Part shown: positions 58,484 to 64,000 of the stretch, one piece after another
Layout of the letters: every line of letters begins with the position of its first letter
Numbering within the stretch: position 1 is the stretch's first letter
Assembly: GCA_963771705.1 (NCBI GenBank)
Contig: CAVYUP010000003.1
Span: 186,001-250,000 of the forward strand
Direction: 5' to 3'
Length of the DNA stretch: 64,000 nt
Origin: DATFVA01 sp963771705
GTDB lineage: Bacteria > Bacteroidota > Ignavibacteria > Ignavibacteriales > Ignavibacteriaceae
The notes under the pieces: model-generated
What the model was told of the DNA's origin: nothing
Seen by the model: only the letters and a program-made list of their open reading frames with translations
Databases searched by the model: none
Translations under genes and position numbers: made by a program

Positions 58484-60289
58484 ATGGCAGGATTAAGTTT
58501 GGTGGCCGGTCCGGGCGGACTTTCGGGACAAAAGGATAAATTAACCGGGAATTTAATTTCCCTTAACTATTTAAATAAATATAAAAGTCAGGTGATTTTA
58601 TCTGATGATAAATATTTTACCGGCTATAATAAATTTGATGAATATCCTCTTACCACCAGTGATACTGAGAAAAACCTGATTATTATAGAAGGCCGGGTTT
58701 ACAACAAAACTCACGACATTCTCTTAAAAGAATTGAATCGCCTAAAAACAGCGTATTCAGATGAAGCCCTTAAAGAATGGCTGAAGTCTGCTGACGGTGA
58801 TTTTATAATCTATATACTGGATAAATCAGGTGGTGATCTGTTGATCTTCAATGATATTCTGGGCAGACTGCCGGTATATTATTTTGTTAAAGATAATACT
58901 CTCTATGTTTCAAGGTATATTAAATTTATTCTTGATGCAGCAGGTGAAGTATCCTTCGATAGAACGGCTTTTGGTGAATACCTTCTGCTTGGATATTTAC
59001 TTGGTGAGCGTACACTCTTTAAAGATGTAAAGCAGCTTAGGCCGGCCTCGGCTATTAAATATGATGGTATGAAAGTCGCCGTCACAACTGTACATAATTA
59101 TAATTTCCAGAACAGAATTCACGCCGGTAAACCTTTCGATGAAGCAGTAGCTGATTTATCGGGACTTCTTTCCGAATCCTGCGTCAATAGATTCAATAAT
59201 AATAAAAGAAATATTCTTTCTTTAAGCGGGGGATTGGATTCGAGGACAATTGGTGCTTGTATGGTAAAAAACCGGATACCTTTTGAAACGATAACGCTTA
59301 CTTATAAAAACAGGCATGCGGAAGGTGAAGAGGTGATCGCCAGGCAGGTTGCCGATTATTTGGACGTTGAGATGCAGGATATCTTCATGACTCCTCCTTT
59401 AGGCTCCGATTTGTTTACATTGTTAAAATTGAAGGAGGGAATGAACTATCTGGCGACGGCTCCTATGTTATCTTTCTACAGACAGGTTTCTGAAAAATTC
59501 GGTGAAAATATCAACCTTATATTTGGCGACAAATCAGATAAGATTACTCTGGTTTTTGATAACCCTACAAAAAAAATGAGTAACCTTGAAGAACTTACTG
59601 ATTATATTATTGGCGAGCACGCTTTTATGGATTTTGCCGAGGTATGCAGGAGATTGAAGATTGATGAAAAGGATATTAAGAACGATTTTTATAATTTACT
59701 GTCAGGTTATCCGGAGGCAGATTTCAGACAAAAATACGTCCATTTCAGGGCAATTGAAAAATCACATAAACTTGCATTTCAGGGAGATGACAGGCATAAA
59801 AGGTATTTCTGGAATTATAGTCCTTTAACTTCCTCTCCGCTCGTAACTTACCTTTTTAATTTGCCCGATAAATATAAAAAGATGCATAAAATATTTATTG
59901 GTTTGTTGAATAGTTATTCACCTGGAATCGCTGATATTAAATATCCTAATTTTAAAGCTCCAATTACTTCAGCTAAGGCAAGGTTGTTTATGAGCTCGGT
60001 CTATTATTTGTACCCGATGATGCCGCATAAGCTGAATGCCTACTTTAAAGCGGTCTTTTTCGGTACGAACACTCTGATTAAAGAAAGTTCAATGTATTAT
60101 AAATTTCTTAAAAAACAGTATCAAAATACCCCGGAATTGGAGGGATATCTCGACCTTTCGGATCTGTCACACATTAGAACTCACTCTCTGCACAACGTAA
60201 TGACTTTATCTTCACTTGTTGAGTATTATAAATTTCATAAGAGTACTTTTAATGATTTTCTGGATGAAGAATTTAATTATAAAAATTAG
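58484..60289 (+). CDS. Asparagine-synthase-like amidotransferase without the N-terminal cysteine
   Basis: A 601-residue protein of the asparagine synthetase B fold. The N-terminal half resembles a class II glutamine amidotransferase, but the second residue is Ala (M-A-G-L-S) where the catalytic nucleophile Cys2 should be, so glutamine cannot be used. The synthetase half keeps the ATP pyrophosphatase loop SLSGGLDSRTIG. Such proteins are frequent in polysaccharide gene clusters and may modify sugars or amino-sugar acids using ammonia. The ligated acceptor is unknown. An AT-rich 76-base leader separates it from the flippase gene. Confidence 0.75.
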   Translation: MAGLSLVAGPGGLSGQKDKLTGNLISLNYLNKYKSQVILSDDKYFTGYNKFDEYPLTTSDTEKNLIIIEGRVYNKTHDILLKELNRLKTAYSDEALKEWLKSADGDFIIYILDKSGGDLLIFNDILGRLPVYYFVKDNTLYVSRYIKFILDAAGEVSFDRTAFGEYLLLGYLLGERTLFKDVKQLRPASAIKYDGMKVAVTTVHNYNFQNRIHAGKPFDEAVADLSGLLSESCVNRFNNNKRNILSLSGGLDSRTIGACMVKNRIPFETITLTYKNRHAEGEEVIARQVADYLDVEMQDIFMTPPLGSDLFTLLKLKEGMNYLATAPMLSFYRQVSEKFGENINLIFGDKSDKITLVFDNPTKKMSNLEELTDYIIGEHAFMDFAEVCRRLKIDEKDIKNDFYNLLSGYPEADFRQKYVHFRAIEKSHKLAFQGDDRHKRYFWNYSPLTSSPLVTYLFNLPDKYKKMHKIFIGLLNSYSPGIADIKYPNFKAPITSAKARLFMSSVYYLYPMMPHKLNAYFKAVFFGTNTLIKESSMYYKFLKKQYQNTPELEGYLDLSDLSHIRTHSLHNVMTLSSLVEYYKFHKSTFNDFLDEEFNYKN

Positions 60290-60310
60290 TTATGAAGAAT
60301 TAATCATCTT

Positions 60311-61678
60311 ATGATAACCGTATTCCTTATTTTAAGTTGTTTGGTGCTATTCTACTTTTTAGTGCAGATCTATGGTGAATCCTTCCTTTTATTTTTTGCT
60401 GTCATTACTCTGCTTGCTACACCTGCGGAAGCTGTTACCTTCCTGCGCCCCGTAATCCAGTTGACTGATTTTGCAATCCTTTTTTATATTTTTATTAAAG
60501 AATACGGTGTCGATTTTAAGAAATATCCTGTAGTACCCCGAAATCTGGTCTACCTCCTTATCTTTTTGTTCTTTGTTTTAATACTCTCCGTAACATTCTC
60601 TAATTTTCCTTCTCTGGGATACATAGCCATTTTTCGAACCGCGGCGTTTTTTCTCCTGGTTTATCTCTTTTATGGTGTGATAAGAACGCAGAAGCAGATT
60701 GATATAATACTTAAAGCATTTTTCTTTGCCGGTTTGATTCTGATGGGAAGCGTGGTTGTTGACTTCCTGATTCAGGGCAGGGGTTTACTTTATCTGCTTA
60801 TGCCCATAAGGGATAGAAATTATGGACTCTACAGCAATTTTAATGTCACGGGTGTATATGCGATATTGATATCCCCTTTGGTTATTCTGGCGTTTTTCTC
60901 AAACAGGTATCGTAATAGAAGAATCATACTCATTGCTTCCGCTGTAATTATACTTGCCAGTGTTGTATTAATAGCCTCCAGAGCTGCTCTGGCGGGTGTT
61001 GTTCTGGGTTCTGTAATAATTCTGTTCTTCCTGAACAGGAAATTGTTCATATCAATAACAGCCGTTATTCTTCTCATCCTGGCAGTCCATATCGTTTTTA
61101 ACCCTTTTGGCCCTTCTATCGATGTTGCGTTAAGAATGGAAGAGGGTTTAAGTCAGCACGACCAGTTCTGGAAGCTTGCCGTAAACATGTTTACCGATAA
61201 CCCGATACTCGGCATTGGTCCGGGAAATTATCCAAAGGAAGAATTCAATTATATACCTGTTATGTTAAATTCTTTTGCCGGAGAAACAATGATTACGATT
61301 CATAATCAGACCGGGGAAAACGGCAGTAATAATTCTCATAATTTTTATCTTGTAATGGCTTCCGATATGGGGATACTGGGTTTGATTTTTGCGTTTACGC
61401 TATTGATCACGTTCTTCAGAATGGCTTACCAGACATTTAACAAGTATAAACATAGAAATCGCGAGGTTTATCTCATACTTGTGGGTATAATATCGATCGG
61501 CATTTGTCTTACTTTAAGGGGCATGGTAGAAAGCAATAGTATCTTTTATTATGGAAATATATCCAGTGATCTCCCGTTCTGGCTGTTTTTCGTAATCCTG
61601 ATTTCATATCATCGAAACAGATATAAAATTCTTCCTGAAGAAGAAAAATCACCGGCTCTAAAAGATGATCTGCATTAG
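60311..61678 (+). CDS. O-antigen ligase / polysaccharide polymerase family membrane protein
   Basis: A 455-residue multi-pass membrane protein of the Wzy/WaaL class, about 11-12 membrane segments. A family-type motif is the periplasmic loop with NPILGIGPGNYPKEEFNY and NNSHNFYLVMASDMGILGL (a conserved His in an S-H-N context). It may polymerise or ligate glycan repeat units. The gene ends overlapping the stop of the convergent DegT aminotransferase by four bases. Confidence 0.85.
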   Translation: MITVFLILSCLVLFYFLVQIYGESFLLFFAVITLLATPAEAVTFLRPVIQLTDFAILFYIFIKEYGVDFKKYPVVPRNLVYLLIFLFFVLILSVTFSNFPSLGYIAIFRTAAFFLLVYLFYGVIRTQKQIDIILKAFFFAGLILMGSVVVDFLIQGRGLLYLLMPIRDRNYGLYSNFNVTGVYAILISPLVILAFFSNRYRNRRIILIASAVIILASVVLIASRAALAGVVLGSVIILFFLNRKLFISITAVILLILAVHIVFNPFGPSIDVALRMEEGLSQHDQFWKLAVNMFTDNPILGIGPGNYPKEEFNYIPVMLNSFAGETMITIHNQTGENGSNNSHNFYLVMASDMGILGLIFAFTLLITFFRMAYQTFNKYKHRNREVYLILVGIISIGICLTLRGMVESNSIFYYGNISSDLPFWLFFVILISYHRNRYKILPEEEKSPALKDDLH

Positions 61679-62823
61679 ATAATCATTTCCAGGTTTTTCG
61701 ATAAGAATTTCAGAACATTTTTATTGTTTCTGATATCTGTAGGCAGGTTTACTATATGCTTTGATATATGTACGGCAATTGGAAAATTATTCTCATCAAA
61801 TTCCCACCTCGAAAGGTTATTCATAATTGGATGAAGAGGAGACAAAAACCAGTCTCCTAAAATCACCCTGTATTCTTTGGCCGCCTCTGAAAACTTATCC
61901 CTGTTTGCCACCAGAAGAGGGTATTTAAGGAATAAATGATTGCTGAAGAGTACTTCATCTACATACGTTTTATTATGCCGTTTTAATAAAATTGTATAGT
62001 CCCGGGCATTCTTTTTCCGAAGCTTATTTATATCCTTTAATTTTTTAAGATTTTTTAGTCCTGCTTTAACCTGGACGGTTGATATCTCCTTAAAATAGTC
62101 ATCCGGCATCTTTGTATCGGATAGTTCCTCTCCCTGGTTTGACCCGATGATCAGATTGTACCTGCTCATAAATCTGAACAGTTTCACCAGGCTGGTCTGA
62201 GTAAAATTATTAATAAAATATTTTCTGAAGAAAATTAAGAGAGAGAGTGTGATACTATCCGTCAGTTTTACCTCTACTTTTTCGGTTTCAAGACTTTTTA
62301 TTCTGTCGGTGAGTATAGGATTATTAACCGCCAGGAATCCTCCTATGCCAGTTGAAAACGGCTTATTCCATTGGGTGGAATAAAAAGCAGCATCACAATA
62401 AGATCCGTTCGGTTGCCCGTTGTAAAAACCTCCGAAACCATGGGTACAGTCCTCAATAGTAAATAGGTTTCGTACTTTTGCTATATCCCGTATTTTATCA
62501 ACATTTGATGAAAGTCCGAACGTGTTCTGACAGATTATCGCTTTCGTTTTGTCTGTAATAGCCTTTTCTAGTTTTTTGATATCCATGTTGTAATTATTCG
62601 GCGAGATATCAACATAAACAGGTTTCGCCCCGGCATAAAGTATCGCATTTGGTACCACTACACAGGTAAAACCAGGAAGAATTACTTCATCACCTTTGCC
62701 TATTTTCATAGCCTTTAGAATTGCGTATAACGCAGTGCGCCCTTTCCAGTAGAGAAATACGGATTCGGCATCCATTCCGAGAACCATGGCGATCTCATTT
62801 TTATATTTCGATTCTAAAGTCAT
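61675..62823 (-). CDS. DegT/DnrJ/EryC1 family sugar aminotransferase
   Basis: PLP-dependent aminotransferase of nucleotide-sugar metabolism, about 382 residues. It shows KGRTALYAILKAM, GDEVILPGFTCVVVPNAI, the cofactor-Asp strand TIEDCTHGFGG and the PLP lysine in STQWNKPFSTGIGG. The longest frame begins at 62907 and overlaps the next gene by 77 bases with a non-homologous stretch; the ATG at 62823 lies just after that gene's stop and starts at the usual distance from the GRTAL motif, so I chose it. Probably makes an amino sugar for the surface glycan. Confidence 0.87.
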   Translation of the reverse strand: MTLESKYKNEIAMVLGMDAESVFLYWKGRTALYAILKAMKIGKGDEVILPGFTCVVVPNAILYAGAKPVYVDISPNNYNMDIKKLEKAITDKTKAIICQNTFGLSSNVDKIRDIAKVRNLFTIEDCTHGFGGFYNGQPNGSYCDAAFYSTQWNKPFSTGIGGFLAVNNPILTDRIKSLETEKVEVKLTDSITLSLLIFFRKYFINNFTQTSLVKLFRFMSRYNLIIGSNQGEELSDTKMPDDYFKEISTVQVKAGLKNLKKLKDINKLRKKNARDYTILLKRHNKTYVDEVLFSNHLFLKYPLLVANRDKFSEAAKEYRVILGDWFLSPLHPIMNNLSRWEFDENNFPIAVHISKHIVNLPTDIRNNKNVLKFLSKNLEMII

Positions 62824-62830
62824 TTTCAAG

Positions 62831-63826
62831 TTATTTTCTGAATAATGAATCAATTCTGAAAAGTCCCAGCAGTGAACCTGCCCCATAAGAGAAATGGAGT
62901 ACGGCAAATGCGGTTATTAAATAAATAATTGAATCATTTTTATCCCGTATACTGAGGCTGACAGACAAAACGCTTATTAAGTAGGCTGTTAAACTTGCCA
63001 GAGCAGCATAGCCTGTAAAGGGGATCCATATTGCCGCTGCTGCCGGTATGATTAACGACAATAGAAAAAACAATGGTATAAGATGTCTGAGACTTAAAGA
63101 ATTAAGGTTCTTGGTGTAATATATGGTGAGTAAATTCCAGAGCCCTGTCTGGAAATTATTTTTTGCAATCCTGAAGAAATTTTCCCTCGCGTAATAAATG
63201 CTGAAGAGGTGAGGTAGTAAATATATTTTACCGTTACTTCTTTTAATTCTTTTATTTAGCTCAATATCCTGGTTCCTGGTTAACCGTACATCGTATAACC
63301 CGACTTTCTCCAGGGTGTCTTTTTTGAAGCACCCAAAAGGTACTGTATCAACCTCTCTTAATTCATCCGTACCGGTTCTGAAATATGAATTGCCTACTCC
63401 GAATTTATTGATCAGAACTTTCTGAATAGCGAGCGATTTTTTATTTTTATTTTTAACCTCGGTTTTCCATCTGGCTCCGACATTGTCGGCATTTAGCTTC
63501 TTGCTCCATGCTGTTAATTCAGAAAAGTAGTTGCCCGGTATTTCCCCATGAGCGTCCAGCCTGATAATGTAACGTCCGCTTGATTTCCTTATTCCCATAT
63601 TCATCGCGTAAGGAACAGTCTTGTCCTTGTTTATCATCAGTTGAATAAAACAGAATCTGTCAGTATAGGATTTCACTATTTCTCTCGTGCGGTCAGTACT
63701 GTTTCCATCAATTACAAAAACCTCTAAAGCATCCTTTGGATAGTCATTATTAATTACCGAATCCAGGCAGAGGGCTATAAATCTTTCCTCATTCCTGCAG
63801 GGAATAATTACAGAAATTTTATCCAT
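62831..63826 (-). CDS. Family-2 glycosyltransferase with membrane anchor (ExoA-like)
   Basis: A 331-residue GT2 enzyme. The N-terminal domain has VIIPCRNEERFIALCLDS, VIDGNSTDRTREIV, the metal-binding RLDAHGE and the acceptor-side TRNQDIELNKRI. C-terminal residues about 240-320 form two or three membrane segments. The pattern resembles ExoA of succinoglycan synthesis. It overlaps the upstream glycosyltransferase gene by eight bases, and the aminotransferase begins seven bases after its end. Confidence 0.86.
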   Translation of the reverse strand: MDKISVIIPCRNEERFIALCLDSVINNDYPKDALEVFVIDGNSTDRTREIVKSYTDRFCFIQLMINKDKTVPYAMNMGIRKSSGRYIIRLDAHGEIPGNYFSELTAWSKKLNADNVGARWKTEVKNKNKKSLAIQKVLINKFGVGNSYFRTGTDELREVDTVPFGCFKKDTLEKVGLYDVRLTRNQDIELNKRIKRSNGKIYLLPHLFSIYYARENFFRIAKNNFQTGLWNLLTIYYTKNLNSLSLRHLIPLFFLLSLIIPAAAAIWIPFTGYAALASLTAYLISVLSVSLSIRDKNDSIIYLITAFAVLHFSYGAGSLLGLFRIDSLFRK

Positions 63827-64000
63827 TTAGGCCGCTGTTTTTTAGTGATTTATAAATACTTATCATGGTTTTAACAGAATTGTTCCAGTCATACTCCTTC
63901 AGAACCTTTTCTCTGCCGTTCTCACCAAACTTCATCCTCAGGTTTTTATCAAAGAGTAATTTTTCAATTTTATCAGCAATCATCTGAGGATTTTCTATCT
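63819..64000 (-). CDS. C-terminal end of a family-4 glycosyltransferase (partial)
   Basis: The minus-strand frame at the right edge reads I-E-N-P-Q-M-I-A-D-K-I-E-K-L-L, followed by F-G-E-N-G-R-E-K-V-L-K-E-Y-D-W-N-N-S, and ends at 63819 with GGA-TAA. This is the typical C-terminal helix of GT4 (glycosyl transferases group 1), where F-x-E-N-G-R-x2-V and Y-D-W recur. Its stop overlaps the start of the next gene by eight bases. The rest lies outside the window. Confidence 0.75.
   Translation of the reverse strand, partial: IENPQMIADKIEKLLFDKNLRMKFGENGREKVLKEYDWNNSVKTMISIYKSLKNSGLNG

Noticed and set aside
62824..62907. Long 77-base overlap between the aminotransferase and the glycosyltransferase genes
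   Set aside because: An ATG at 62823 removes the overlap and starts at the normal distance from the first DegT motif.

Overview
This window looks like a chromosomal segment of a Gram-negative bacterium of the Bacteroidota/Chlorobi/Ignavibacteriota assemblage; an Ignavibacteria-like organism is my best guess, not a proven one. The signs are moderate-to-low GC, outer-membrane TonB receptors with a carboxypeptidase-regulatory-like N-terminal domain, the yceD-rpmF-plsX-fabHDG-acpP-fabF-rnc order, a full-length single-chain glycine dehydrogenase, and abundant hybrid and PAS sensor proteins. No tRNA, rRNA, CRISPR array, insertion sequence or prophage was seen.

Layout. 1-6.6 kb: the N-terminus of a TonB-type receptor, a UvrD/PcrA helicase, a pyrophosphate-type phosphofructokinase, a two-component sodium-dependent transporter (MetP plus the 38-residue MetS) and a fatty acid hydroxylase. 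6.6-21 kb: a regulated exopolysaccharide locus with a lone receiver, two KaiC-like RecA-fold proteins (the second with a degenerate GGDEF-like tail), a TPR/beta-barrel exporter, a processive family-2 glycosyltransferase, a small membrane protein, two paralogous deacetylase-like proteins without catalytic motifs (one frameshifted at a G6 run), and a PAS hybrid kinase with a degraded ATP-binding domain. 21-23.9 kb: a lexA-DUF72-dinB SOS operon behind a clear 18-bp palindromic operator. 23.9-35.4 kb: twelve tightly packed minus-strand genes: an ABC exporter, PrsW, a DUF2064-like protein, NadD, a sugar-nucleotide epimerase, MeaB, an acyl-CoA dehydrogenase, an acyl-CoA carboxylase beta subunit, a DUF2279-like protein, an NtrC-type regulator and a HIT protein. 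35.4-36.05 kb is non-coding and holds ten copies of an 11-bp tandem repeat. 36-43.6 kb: the fatty-acid synthesis operon, with a DUF3109 cysteine-rich protein inserted between fabD and fabG. 43.7-56.9 kb: gcvP, an Omp85-like protein, rsmE, an RlpA lipoprotein, a TonB receptor, a CHASE3 histidine kinase, small secreted proteins and RNase HIII. 56.9-64 kb: the edge of a second polysaccharide cluster (MurJ-like flippase, asparagine-synthase-like protein, O-antigen ligase/polymerase, DegT aminotransferase, two glycosyltransferases).

How it fits together. The most interesting region is 6.6-21 kb. Its parts match a Pga/Bcs-type synthase-dependent polymer secretion machine, but the regulatory layer is unusual: KaiC-like ATPases with altered catalytic residues, a GGDEF-like relic, a pseudo-histidine kinase with an intact receiver, and a separate related receiver. 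Two -24/-12-like sequences sit in front of the two likely transcription units, and a sigma-54 activator is encoded at 24.3-25.6 kb, but that link is only an inference.
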